A program made the position numbers and the translations under genes. Of a stretch of DNA of 64,000 bases, positions 1 to 7,429 are shown piece by piece. The notes beneath the pieces are model-generated. The model did not search any database. It was not told the origin of the DNA and worked only from the letters and a program-made list of their open reading frames with translations. The DNA comes from Acidobacteriaceae bacterium TAA 166 (GTDB lineage: Bacteria; Acidobacteriota; Terriglobia; Terriglobales; Acidobacteriaceae). How positions within the stretch are numbered: the stretch's first letter is position 1; each line of letters starts with the position of its first letter. The stretch covers positions 1,604,001 through 1,668,000 of the forward strand of contig ATWD01000001.1 in assembly GCA_000421065.1 (NCBI GenBank), in the 5' to 3' direction.

Positions 1-1
1 G

Positions 2-127
2 TGTCTCAAGACCTATGGAGAGGATGGCTTTAGCGCGGCGCGCCAACAGGGACTGGCAATCGCGAATGAGATGGAGCGTGCTTTCCGGCAGGAGCCTGAG
101 AGTGGAGGACAACGCAGAACCCAATAG
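2..127 (+). CDS. C-terminal end of an upstream gene (partial)
   Basis: An open frame enters from the left edge and stops with TAG at 125-127. The 41 visible residues read like a charged helical tail (for example GEDGFSAARQQGLAIANEME). The stop codon lies inside the Shine-Dalgarno region of the next gene, as expected for an operon neighbour. The product cannot be named from this fragment. Confidence 0.45.
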   Translation, partial: CLKTYGEDGFSAARQQGLAIANEMERAFRQEPESGGQRRTQ

Positions 128-141
128 GAGGAACGAGAGTT

Positions 142-594
142 ATGAAGAGGGTTGCACAGTGTGCTTGCTATCTGTTCATCGCGCTTCTTACTGGCTGTAA
201 ACCGCATCCGCCCCAAGTCGCCGGCAGATGGCACGGATCGAGCCACCTTAGCGCCAATTACAAGACTGCGCTTAGCAGTACACCGCGCAACGAAAGCGTA
301 CCCGCTGAGTTTGTTCTGGTGCTTACCCAAACCGGACAAACTGTCCAGGGCGATGCGTCGGTAACCGCGGCCAGGAACAAACCCATTCATATTCCAATTG
401 GTACGGGCGTCGTCCAGCCGGACGGGAAGCTCTCCCTGGAGGGGGATTCCAGTTTCGGCCTGGCTCGCGCCCACTTGAGCTTTGATGGGAAGGTTGAACC
501 CGGCAAGATTATGGGCACGGTCAATGTTGCCCTCAATAATGTCAGTGGCACAGCAGAGAATAAGGGATCTCTTACCCTGACGCCCTCCAACTGA
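142..594 (+). CDS. small lipoprotein, possible beta-barrel fold
   Basis: This encodes a 150-residue protein. A short basic start and hydrophobic stretch end in the lipobox LLTGC with Cys19, so it is probably lipid-anchored after signal peptidase II cleavage. The mature part is rich in alternating hydrophobic and polar residues (a G-x-W start, then FVLVLTQTGQTVQG), which suggests a small all-beta fold. AGGAGG at 126-131 supports the ATG. It lies just ahead of the type IV secretion genes and could be an entry-exclusion or VirB7-like lipoprotein, but no family is recognised. Confidence 0.7.
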   Translation: MKRVAQCACYLFIALLTGCKPHPPQVAGRWHGSSHLSANYKTALSSTPRNESVPAEFVLVLTQTGQTVQGDASVTAARNKPIHIPIGTGVVQPDGKLSLEGDSSFGLARAHLSFDGKVEPGKIMGTVNVALNNVSGTAENKGSLTLTPSN

Positions 595-620
595 TCTTTT
601 TCCGAGCGATGGTCAGAAAT

Positions 621-649
621 TTGACCGAAGGTCGGTTCCACTCCATGCT
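621..649 (+). promoter_or_regulatory. candidate promoter for the MoxR/VirB9/VirB10 unit
   Basis: TTGACC at 621-626, a 17-base spacer, then CATGCT at 644-649. The -35 box and the bases just before it (GAAATTTGACCGAA) match three other sites, at 5242, 24431 and 25358. The -10 box is the weakest of the four. Confidence 0.4.
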
Positions 650-684
650 TCCTTCCGCGCGGCAGGTTCCGCGCGGAGGTGGAA

Positions 685-1641
685 GTGTTCGAGTCACCGG
701 AACAAGCCCTTCATGCTCTGGCAGCCGCAGGCTATCTCACCGATCGGGTAACGGCGACGACCGTCTATCTCGCCGCCCAGCTGCACAAGCCATTACTGCT
801 CGAAGGCCCCGCAGGTGGCGGTAAAACCGAGCTTGCTTATGCGGTGACCCGGGCATGCAACTGTCCGATCGAGGCTTTGCCCTGCTTTGAAGGGATCACC
901 GCGAAGGACGCCATTGGGGACTTTGATGAGGCGCTCCGCAAGCTGTACCTCGAAACGCTTCCGCGCACTCAACACCTTGACCCTAGAGCGTTGGCCCGCG
1001 AGGTAAATCGACTCGAATTCTTTCTTCCGGGACCGTTGCTCAAGTCCCTGCTCTCCAAAGAGCCCTGTGTCCTGCTCGTCGACGAGCTCGACAAGGTCGG
1101 CCGCGCCTTCGAGGCAGTACTGCTCGAAGTCTTGTCCCGCTGGCAGATCTCGGAGCCACGCCTTGGCACGATCGCTGCCGAATCTATCCCTTTCGCTGTG
1201 CTCACTTCCAACGCGGAGCGCCGGCTAGGCGACGCGATACGGCGTCGCTGCCTGTATCTGCGTATCGAATACCCCACTGCCCAGCTTGAGGGAGAGATCG
1301 TCGCTCGGCGCACACCAACGGCGTCGCCCTATACCCATCGCCTGATCGCCGGATTTGCCAAGGCCTCGCGCGCGTATCGGCTCGAAAAGCCACCTTCCAT
1401 CTCCGAGATGATCGATATGGCAATCGCGGTGGAGATACTCCATCTCGATGACGTCACGGATGAGCATCGAGATATTCTCCTACCCCTCTTCGCAAAGACG
1501 GAACGGGATCGCAAGAAGCTGGCCGATCTCAAGGACGCCTTTTCAACCATCCTGTATGCCGCGAAGCTCTATGCAAAGGAGAACGAAGGGCGCGATGCGA
1601 TCGAGCTCTTTGAGCAGGTAGCGGAGGAGCAGGTCGCATGA
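685..1641 (+). CDS. MoxR-family AAA+ ATPase at the head of the transfer operon
   Basis: MoxR-type AAA+ ATPases remodel protein complexes using ATP. The Walker A motif EGPAGGGKTE lies at about residue 40, and the Walker B motif LLVDELDK at about residue 133, followed by a sensor-like LTSNAERR. GGAGG at 675-679 fits the GTG at 685 with a 5-base spacer better than the in-frame GTG at 679, which it overlaps. The 3' end overlaps the transglycosylase gene by 4 bases (ATGA), so the two are probably translationally coupled. No VWA partner sits beside it, unlike the two MoxR copies at 34.5 and 48.9 kb. Its place in a transfer operon that lacks a visible VirB11 is notable. Confidence 0.85.
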   Translation: MFESPEQALHALAAAGYLTDRVTATTVYLAAQLHKPLLLEGPAGGGKTELAYAVTRACNCPIEALPCFEGITAKDAIGDFDEALRKLYLETLPRTQHLDPRALAREVNRLEFFLPGPLLKSLLSKEPCVLLVDELDKVGRAFEAVLLEVLSRWQISEPRLGTIAAESIPFAVLTSNAERRLGDAIRRRCLYLRIEYPTAQLEGEIVARRTPTASPYTHRLIAGFAKASRAYRLEKPPSISEMIDMAIAVEILHLDDVTDEHRDILLPLFAKTERDRKKLADLKDAFSTILYAAKLYAKENEGRDAIELFEQVAEEQVA

Positions 1642-2126
1642 ATCGAGCCCTCATGCTCTCTGTGGTTTTCGTGATTGCCTGCTCCGTGGCGCGAGCTCAG
1701 AGCGCCGACCAGGAATCGCTGTACTACGCAAACGCATATGCGGATCATTATGGCGTTCCGCGTGCTCTTGTACACGCGATTGTCGAGCAGGAGTCAGGGT
1801 GGAATCATTTGGCTGTATCGAACGTGGGCGCGCGAGGTCTGGGCCAGCTCATGCCGGGCACCGCTCAAACCTATCGCGTACACAACCTATTCTCAAAATC
1901 AGAGAACCTCAGTGGCTGCGTCCGTTATCTCCGCGATCTTCTGTGGAGATTTCACGGAGACATGCGACTTGCCGTTGCAGCCTACTACACCGGTGAACAC
2001 CACATCGAGACGCGCGGACTTTCCTTCGCCAACCCGGACGTAGTCGCTTATGTCGAGCAGGTCCGTCGCCGTTACCAGAGAGAGTTGATACGCCTTGTTC
2101 CATCCCCACAGGAGAGCCAGCCATGA
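1638..2126 (+). CDS. lytic transglycosylase (VirB1-like)
   Basis: This is a soluble lytic transglycosylase of the SLT family, which cuts peptidoglycan locally so the secretion channel can assemble. An N-terminal signal peptide of about 20 residues ends in ARA. The SLT core follows: catalytic Glu52 in VEQESGWN, then GARGLGQLMPGTA and a later AYYTG-type segment. The length of 162 residues is usual for VirB1-like enzymes. It overlaps the MoxR gene upstream and the VirB9 gene downstream by 4 bases each. Confidence 0.9.
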   Translation: MNRALMLSVVFVIACSVARAQSADQESLYYANAYADHYGVPRALVHAIVEQESGWNHLAVSNVGARGLGQLMPGTAQTYRVHNLFSKSENLSGCVRYLRDLLWRFHGDMRLAVAAYYTGEHHIETRGLSFANPDVVAYVEQVRRRYQRELIRLVPSPQESQP

Positions 2127-3142
2127 CCAGGTCCTTGATCTTGTCCGTGTCCATCCTTTGCTTGATCCTCCCGGCAGCGGCCCAGCTTCCGCCGTTGCCA
2201 GTAGCCTCTACCGACCAGGCCGAGGTGGCACCCAAACCCGAAGTCGCCAATCTGCTGATCTCACCCGACATCGTGCCTGATCTCCATTTGCAGCCGAACT
2301 TCGTCACCGCCATCCGCATGCCGGAGCCAGTCCGTGATGTCTATGTGGGTGCGCCTGGTCTCTTCCTCGCGGAACATTCCGATCGCGACCCTTTCCTGGT
2401 CACTGTCAAACCCATTACCAATCGGCACTCGACGAGCAATCTGTTCATCGCAACCCAGTCTGGTCAGTTGGTTAGTCTCCGCTTGATCAGCGCCGGAGAG
2501 ACGCCGGGTTCCATCCCCATCGATTTCGTCGTGCTCTATAAACAGCAACGGGACTTTCTGATTCCCTCCGACGATGTCGACGAAAGTTCGCCCTCTGACT
2601 CGCCTGTTCACAAGCAACCCCTCTCTGCCATTGATGCTGCCTTTCAAGGCCAACAACAGGTCTCTAGCCCGTCGTGGGATACACCTCGAGGACCGCAACG
2701 ACCGAGCAAGATTGCTGTCTCTATCGGTTCGGTTGTTGCAGACGGCGACGGCACAATTGTAGCGTTCTCCGTTCTCAATCAAGGCGGCCAATGGGTCGAG
2801 TTGCTCCCTCCGCAGATCGAACTGGACAATCCCGCTGCAGAGGCTGACAAGAAGAAAAAGAAGAAGAACAACAAAGGCAAGAACGTGTTGGCAGATCAAC
2901 TTCCGATCACGGACTACCGCTATACCGCCCGCAAATTCGCCCCGGGACAACGCATCGACGGAGCTGTCCGTTTCGAACGCCCTGACTTCAAGCAGGTTGC
3001 GGAACAGTTACGGCTGGAGCTGGTTACCTCGGACGCTGTCGACCGGCCTTTGCTGGCAAGCCTTCCCTTTACGGTTCCGGCGGACAACGTACAACCCTCC
3101 AACATAGCCCAGCAGGAGAAGCCTCATGAGCCCAATCAATGA
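2123..3142 (+). CDS. virB9: VirB9/TrbG-family outer channel protein
   Basis: This is a periplasmic and outer-membrane core component of a type IV secretion system. It has a signal peptide ending near AAAQ. The VirB9-like N-domain includes AIRMPEPVRDVYVG and TSNLFIATQSGQLVSL, and a C-terminal beta-rich region includes YRYTARKFAPGQ. A run of Lys/Asn near residue 250 (KKKKKKNNKGK) is an unusual insertion. The gene begins in an ATGA overlap with the transglycosylase and its end overlaps the VirB10 start by 17 bases. At 339 residues it is somewhat longer than many VirB9 proteins. Confidence 0.8.
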   Translation: MTRSLILSVSILCLILPAAAQLPPLPVASTDQAEVAPKPEVANLLISPDIVPDLHLQPNFVTAIRMPEPVRDVYVGAPGLFLAEHSDRDPFLVTVKPITNRHSTSNLFIATQSGQLVSLRLISAGETPGSIPIDFVVLYKQQRDFLIPSDDVDESSPSDSPVHKQPLSAIDAAFQGQQQVSSPSWDTPRGPQRPSKIAVSIGSVVADGDGTIVAFSVLNQGGQWVELLPPQIELDNPAAEADKKKKKKNNKGKNVLADQLPITDYRYTARKFAPGQRIDGAVRFERPDFKQVAEQLRLELVTSDAVDRPLLASLPFTVPADNVQPSNIAQQEKPHEPNQ

Positions 3143-4433
3143 CAACAATGGTAACGGTCCTGTCGAGAAGAAGCCGATCGACCATCTGAAAGGCTTTGTC
3201 TCCACCCTCCTTGAACCGAAAAAGAACGAGGCGGAGACAGGGACAGAACAACAAGAGGAACAACCGCCAGCGAAGCCCTTTCGTGGCCGTGATATCAGCC
3301 TAGATAAGGGAGAAGATCGAACGTTGAAGTTTGTCGTTGCGGCTATCGGCGCCGTCGTCGTCTTCGTGCTTCTGATCCTCGGTCTGTCACACAAACACAC
3401 CGCGAAGAAGCCAAAGGCCGATGCGCAGCTCGCTCAGACGCCGCAGATTCAGGAGACCCAGCCGCCCAAACCGGGAAGCATCGTACCTCGTACCGCCATG
3501 TCTCCGGCTCCACCGGAGGACAAGCAGAGACGAAAGCTGATGCCACAGGACCTCGAGAACCCGGACAACGAGAAGGTAACATCCTCCCCAGTTCCATCAC
3601 CATCGAAGGCTACTTCCGAGCCAAAGAACTTGGCGCAGGTCCCGCCGTTCAATGCAGGTCAATCCACGAACGACAACTGGACTCCGAAGCCATACAACTC
3701 AAACTCTTCCCAGCAGGAACAGACACAGTCTCAGCAGGAGAAGGAAGAACATGCCGAGCTGGCAAAACCATCGATGGTCTTTGTTGCCAGCGTTGGCGAT
3801 ACTCATACGTCACCCGGCAACGATATGCTTCTACCAGCCATTGGGTTGGGATCTGGCGCACATCTGATCGCTCGATTGAAGTCCCTGGTAACGTCCGCGG
3901 TTGAGCTTCCCGTCATCGCGACCATCGAGCACAGCTACGAACAGGACGGCGAAGTTCTTATTCCCGCTGGTGCCCATGCCGTAGGCCATATCCAGCAGGC
4001 GGATCGGTCAGGCTATGTCCTCATCAAGTTCGACCGCATCGAGTTGCCGCACAACGGCGTCATTCCCATTGACGCCGTTGGGACCAATACAAACTTCGGG
4101 CCAATCAAGGGCAAGGTAAGTGGCACCCACACCGGTCGAAACTTTCTCGTCCGCTCCTTCTCCGATGTTGGATCAGGTCTTGCGCTCTTTGCAGGCAATA
4201 ATACGGGCGGAACCCTTTCAGAGAGCGATCTCCTGCGGGCACAACTGGCCGAGAACGTCGGGAGCGCCGGCAATCAGGAGATCATGCAGCTCACGATGAC
4301 GGAGCATCCAATTGTGACTGTCGATGCCGGCACCGACATCTTCGTTGTGTTCGAGAAGATGCCTGGAAAGTCACCCTCCGGCAACCCAACCTCCTCGCCG
4401 TCGCCACAGGTAGCCGCAAGCCAGCCCCGCTAA
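3126..4433 (+). CDS. virB10: VirB10/TrbI-family channel protein
   Basis: VirB10/TrbI spans both membranes and gates the transfer channel. The order seen is typical: a charged cytoplasmic tail (residues 1-66), one membrane segment (about 68-87), a Pro/Gln-rich periplasmic linker (about 90-205), and a C-terminal TrbI barrel domain (about 235-420) with ELPVIATIEHSYEQDGEVLI and AGAHAVGHI. The start overlaps the end of virB9. The gene is followed by a long non-coding gap, so this transcription unit probably ends here. Confidence 0.9.
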   Translation: MSPINDNNGNGPVEKKPIDHLKGFVSTLLEPKKNEAETGTEQQEEQPPAKPFRGRDISLDKGEDRTLKFVVAAIGAVVVFVLLILGLSHKHTAKKPKADAQLAQTPQIQETQPPKPGSIVPRTAMSPAPPEDKQRRKLMPQDLENPDNEKVTSSPVPSPSKATSEPKNLAQVPPFNAGQSTNDNWTPKPYNSNSSQQEQTQSQQEKEEHAELAKPSMVFVASVGDTHTSPGNDMLLPAIGLGSGAHLIARLKSLVTSAVELPVIATIEHSYEQDGEVLIPAGAHAVGHIQQADRSGYVLIKFDRIELPHNGVIPIDAVGTNTNFGPIKGKVSGTHTGRNFLVRSFSDVGSGLALFAGNNTGGTLSESDLLRAQLAENVGSAGNQEIMQLTMTEHPIVTVDAGTDIFVVFEKMPGKSPSGNPTSSPSPQVAASQPR

Positions 4434-5234
4434 CATTTCGGAAGACAGCTTAGAAGCACAGCCCGTCGCTCTTAGTATCTGCCTGTCCGGGCTAGATGAG
4501 CGCGAGGCCATGTCGATGCAGCCCCGCGTTATCGCGTGGCTGAGCCGCCATTGCATAACGACTGCCTCTTCCCGCAGTAGCCAGCCAGCACGGTCATGGC
4601 AAGCGATAGATCGATCTGTGCTGGGTACAAGGGTGCGCGGCCGAATCTGCTTTCTCCCCTGCCGTATTGTTGTTGCAGCTTAATCTCCAATTGCGCGATC
4701 AGCTCAAATCCCATATCAGGCCCCGAGTGCGCGGTTCCTCGTCAAGCCCGACTCTCCCAAGCGCGCATTCCGATCAAACCTCTGGACGTGGACAAAGTGC
4801 GCGATGCGGATCGCGGTACAACTTATTCCTCATTGCGCGTTTCGCTCAAAACCCTATACGTATCCCGAGCGCGCACTTGGTCAGTCATCGGACCTTTTCC
4901 GCATCGCGCAAACAGGCAAGAACTCATGACGAGGCCGTTATGCGCGATTGGTCTAACGGCCCAGCTCTCCCAAAAGCGCACTCGGATCGAAACCCCGGAT
5001 AAGTCCGGACCGCGCGCTCAGGCGCGATCCCCTCCGCAATGGAAGCTAAATGATTGAAGTTGCAAGGGTGATCCGCGTAACGAATGGCGTCGCCAATTCG
5101 CACTTCCGGACCTGCCGGGCTCCAAGAAAGGCTTCCGCACCTTGGTACCGGAGCACTCGACCGAGTTTCAACTTAGAGCAATGCAGTGATTTGCAATCAG
5201 TATTCAATACACACTGAGCGCGGCAAACAGTCTT
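4434..5234. other. non-coding gap between two transfer transcription units
   Basis: No convincing gene is seen here. The gap contains a loose hairpin (CCAGCAC at 4585-4591 with GTGCTGG at 4618-4624) and the array of degenerate ~36-bp repeats annotated separately. The right end leads into a candidate promoter at 5242. Confidence 0.7.
4693..5046. repeat. ten degenerate ~36-bp direct repeats
   Basis: Units begin with GCGC at 4693, 4729, 4763, 4799, 4835, 4871, 4906, 4942, 4976 and 5012, that is every 34-36 bases. Alternate units resemble each other most. For example 4693 and 4835 share GCGC-x5-GCTCAAA-x-CCC, 4763 and 4976 share GCGCA(t/c)TC(c/g)GATC(a/g)AAACC, and 4729 and 4942 both end in CTCTCCCAA. 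The higher-order period is therefore about 71 bases. The repeat is too variable for a CRISPR, and the spacing is not a fixed multiple of three, so it is not coding. Confidence 0.75.
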
Positions 5235-5241
5235 TAGAAAA

Positions 5242-5270
5242 TTGATCGAAAGCTGGAGCAGACCTACGTT
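5242..5270 (+). promoter_or_regulatory. candidate promoter for the VirB2-VirB8 unit
   Basis: TTGATC at 5242-5247, a 17-base spacer and TACGTT at 5265-5270, about 35 bases before the first start codon. The -35 flank (GAAAATTGATCGAA) matches the sites at 621, 24431 and 25358. Confidence 0.5.
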
Positions 5271-5305
5271 TGCCTCCGCGACGGCAATCCGTCGAGGAGG
5301 AATTT

Positions 5306-5677
5306 ATGAAGTCCATGCTCAGGCGCTGGCGCGAAGCTGTACTGATACAGATTCTGGCCAGTGTGTTCGCCTTCACTCTTGCGACGGCACCGGTGCCGGT
5401 CCTCGCACAAAACCTCGGTCAGCAACCTGCTACTGGACAAGCGGTACAGGGACAGCAAGCCTCCGCTCCCGAGGGAACCCTACTCAACTTCGTGAACTGG
5501 GTCGGCAATGTCATCTGCCCAATCCTTGCTGGTCTCGCATTGGTGGGTTGCATCATCAACTGGCGCCAGGGCCGGGGATATGCGGCCTGGGGAGCAACGG
5601 CTGCCGGACTCCTGATGGTATCCGGCGCTCTGCGTTTCATCGAGTATCTGATCCAAAACGCACAGGCAGTGGGCTAG
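5306..5677 (+). CDS. VirB2-like pilin/membrane protein
   Basis: This encodes a 123-residue protein with a signal-like hydrophobic N-terminus ending near VLAQ, then a two-helix membrane domain from about residue 55. The domain reads LNFVNWVGNVICPILAGLAL, a short polar loop, then GLLMVSGALRFIE. This layout (long signal, two membrane helices, cytoplasmic loop) is that of VirB2/TrbC pilins. The same signature recurs in the ORFs at 5703 and 6627. GAGGAGG at 5294-5300 selects this ATG. Confidence 0.7.
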   Translation: MKSMLRRWREAVLIQILASVFAFTLATAPVPVLAQNLGQQPATGQAVQGQQASAPEGTLLNFVNWVGNVICPILAGLALVGCIINWRQGRGYAAWGATAAGLLMVSGALRFIEYLIQNAQAVG

Positions 5678-5702
5678 GCCAAGGGGAATCAGGAGAGCCG
5701 CC

Positions 5703-6380
5703 ATGCAACTGCCTTCCATCATCGGTTCGGTTATCAACCTGCTCCTGGGGCTTGCCTCCATCGCGGGCCTGGGCTCGCTCATTCTGGCGGGCTGGAGCCT
5801 GCGACAGGAGGCGGCGGGTGCCAACTTCCAGGTGGGAGGCAGTTTTCTCAAGTACGTCCTTTGGGCCGGAATCTTTCTGACCCTCCCCGGAGTCTTCTCC
5901 TGGCTGAACGCCAACGGCGTCAGCGTACAACAGGAGACCACGGGCGCTCCTTCCGGATACATGCAACAGATCGAGACGGTCATTGAGACGTTCGTCACGG
6001 ACATCGTTCTTGATCACCTCGTGCCCGTGTTAGCCGCGGTCCTGGTCCTCAAGGGCGTGCTCGATGCCTCTGAGGGCCATGTACCCGTCGGCTCAATCGT
6101 CGCGTGCCTTTTCCTCCTCGGAGTCTACGGCGTCTACAACCACGCCCGGCAGCAGTGGAACGATGTCTCGGCATATGCCACGACTAACTTCCTGATGAAT
6201 GCATGGACCTATGTAGCGACTAGCATCTGTCCGATCGCTGCAGGTCTCGCAATCGCCGGGGGAATCCTGGCCTATGTCCGCAATCAGCAGTGGGCGCATT
6301 ACGTCGGTTGTGCATTAGCACTGCTCAGCGTGACCGGGCTCTATGCTCTGGTCAAGACGATGACGGGGGTGACGTCATGA
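5703..6380 (+). CDS. polytopic membrane protein built from VirB2-like repeats
   Basis: This 225-residue protein has about six membrane segments. The region at about 162-222 (SICPIAAGLAIAGGIL, then ALALLSVTGLYALV) resembles the VirB2-like domain of the preceding gene, and the region at about 93-150 (VPVLAAVLVLKGVL, then CLFLLGVYGVY) looks like another diverged copy. The N-terminal 70 residues hold one more helix pair. It is probably an inner-membrane part of the transfer apparatus or a multi-domain pilin-like protein. It overlaps the next gene by 4 bases. Confidence 0.65.
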   Translation: MQLPSIIGSVINLLLGLASIAGLGSLILAGWSLRQEAAGANFQVGGSFLKYVLWAGIFLTLPGVFSWLNANGVSVQQETTGAPSGYMQQIETVIETFVTDIVLDHLVPVLAAVLVLKGVLDASEGHVPVGSIVACLFLLGVYGVYNHARQQWNDVSAYATTNFLMNAWTYVATSICPIAAGLAIAGGILAYVRNQQWAHYVGCALALLSVTGLYALVKTMTGVTS

Positions 6381-6646
6381 CGCCTCTCCGTCTTCGCGTG
6401 CTCGTCTTCGGCTTTCTGCTCGTGCCGGTGCTGGTCGTACTGCGGCTCCTACTGGCCAGCCACGTTGGGGTACTCGTGGCAGCTGCCGCAACCGTGCTCG
6501 GACTTCTGTCCCTACTCTATCGATCGATGAAGACACTCGCGCGTGCCATCTGGGAGATCAGTGGCGTCGCAGCGGAAGCAGTGGAGACCGCATATCGGCG
6601 GAGGACCGCCATAAAGGAGTCGAGTCATGCAACAAGGCTCCTTTGA
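6377..6646 (+). CDS. small membrane protein of the transfer operon
   Basis: This encodes 89 residues. Two close hydrophobic helices span about residues 5-50 (for example VLVFGFLLVPVLVVLRLLLA), followed by a basic amphipathic tail. It starts in an ATGA overlap with the upstream gene and overlaps the next gene by 20 bases, so it is firmly within the operon. No family is recognised. Its position between pilin-like genes suggests an accessory membrane role. Confidence 0.6.
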   Translation: MTPLRLRVLVFGFLLVPVLVVLRLLLASHVGVLVAAAATVLGLLSLLYRSMKTLARAIWEISGVAAEAVETAYRRRTAIKESSHATRLL

Positions 6647-7067
6647 TAGCGGGATTCTGAACTTCACCAACTGGATCGGAAACCAAGTCCTCATCGTTCT
6701 TGCGGGACTCATCATTGCGGCAGGCATCTACCGCTATGCCAAAGGCCATGAGGCTGATCGCTACTTCTATGGGGGTCTTGCCGCTCTGCTCACATCCGGC
6801 TTTCTCCGTTTAGCGGAGTCGATGACTCAGCAGGCGTCAGGCGCGAACCAGTATTGGACCGCGCTTCTGACCTTAACCAACTTCGTCGGCAATGTCGTGA
6901 TGCCGACCTTCGCTGCAATCGAGGTCGTGAAACTCATCCTCGGGGTTGGCGGAGTCTTTGAACGCCTGAACATCGGCGACGATTGGGCGCGCCATCTGGT
7001 GGCGGCCGTGATGTCACTCATGGTGTCCGGCATGCTTCGCCTGTTTGAGCACTTTGTCACCGCATAA
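6627..7067 (+). CDS. tandem VirB2-like membrane protein
   Basis: This 146-residue protein is an internal duplication of the domain seen at 5306. Copy 1 (about residues 7-64) has LNFTNWIGN...VLAGL...LLTSGFLRLAE. Copy 2 (about 78-143) has LTLTNFVGN...TFAAIEV...LMVSGMLRLFE. Each copy holds two membrane helices. GGAG at 6615-6618 supports the ATG. It probably takes part in the pilus or inner-membrane complex of the secretion system. Confidence 0.65.
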   Translation: MQQGSFDSGILNFTNWIGNQVLIVLAGLIIAAGIYRYAKGHEADRYFYGGLAALLTSGFLRLAESMTQQASGANQYWTALLTLTNFVGNVVMPTFAAIEVVKLILGVGGVFERLNIGDDWARHLVAAVMSLMVSGMLRLFEHFVTA

Positions 7068-7084
7068 GGAAAGGAGTTAACGCA

Positions 7085-7426
7085 ATGGCATTGTCGATGA
7101 GCCCGATCTCGCGGAACCTGCACCTGAAGGTTACGCTGATGTATCTCGAGCTGGAAGACCTTCTGACCATTCTGCTCGCGGTCTCCGGCTCGATGATCGT
7201 GGGCAACTTCCTGTTTCCCAACCGGGAAATCTTCCACATCCCCATGAACTACTTCCTGCCGCTGGTGATCCTCGTGGTCGGCGTGCCTGGACTCATGGTC
7301 TTCAAGTACGGCAAGCCGCGTTCCTACCTTCAGGATCTTGTTTTGTGGCATACGCGTCCACGCGCCTACTCCTGCGCGGGGCGAGAGAAACAACAGGCCG
7401 CCCCCTATCTCAGAGAGGATGACTGA
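7085..7426 (+). CDS. virB3: VirB3/TrbD-like inner-membrane protein
   Basis: VirB3 is a small inner-membrane protein that works with VirB4. This 113-residue protein has an N-terminal amphipathic part, then two membrane helices (about residues 25-42 and 55-75) with the P-N-R-E-I-F segment between them. It lies directly before virB4, which is the usual order. AAGGAG before the ATG supports the start. Confidence 0.65.
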   Translation: MALSMSPISRNLHLKVTLMYLELEDLLTILLAVSGSMIVGNFLFPNREIFHIPMNYFLPLVILVVGVPGLMVFKYGKPRSYLQDLVLWHTRPRAYSCAGREKQQAAPYLREDD

Positions 7427-7429
7427 CCC

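Noticed and set aside
4693..5046. CRISPR array
   Set aside because: The spacing is regular, but the repeats are strongly diverged, there are no constant repeats with unique spacers, and no cas genes are present. The nuclease at 28856 is Cas4-like only in its fold and cysteine layout.
4596..5057. A 153-residue open frame over the repeat array
   Set aside because: Repeat units are 34-36 bases and change frame between units. The frame is open mainly because stop codons are rare there, there is no ribosome site, and the product has no recognisable pattern.
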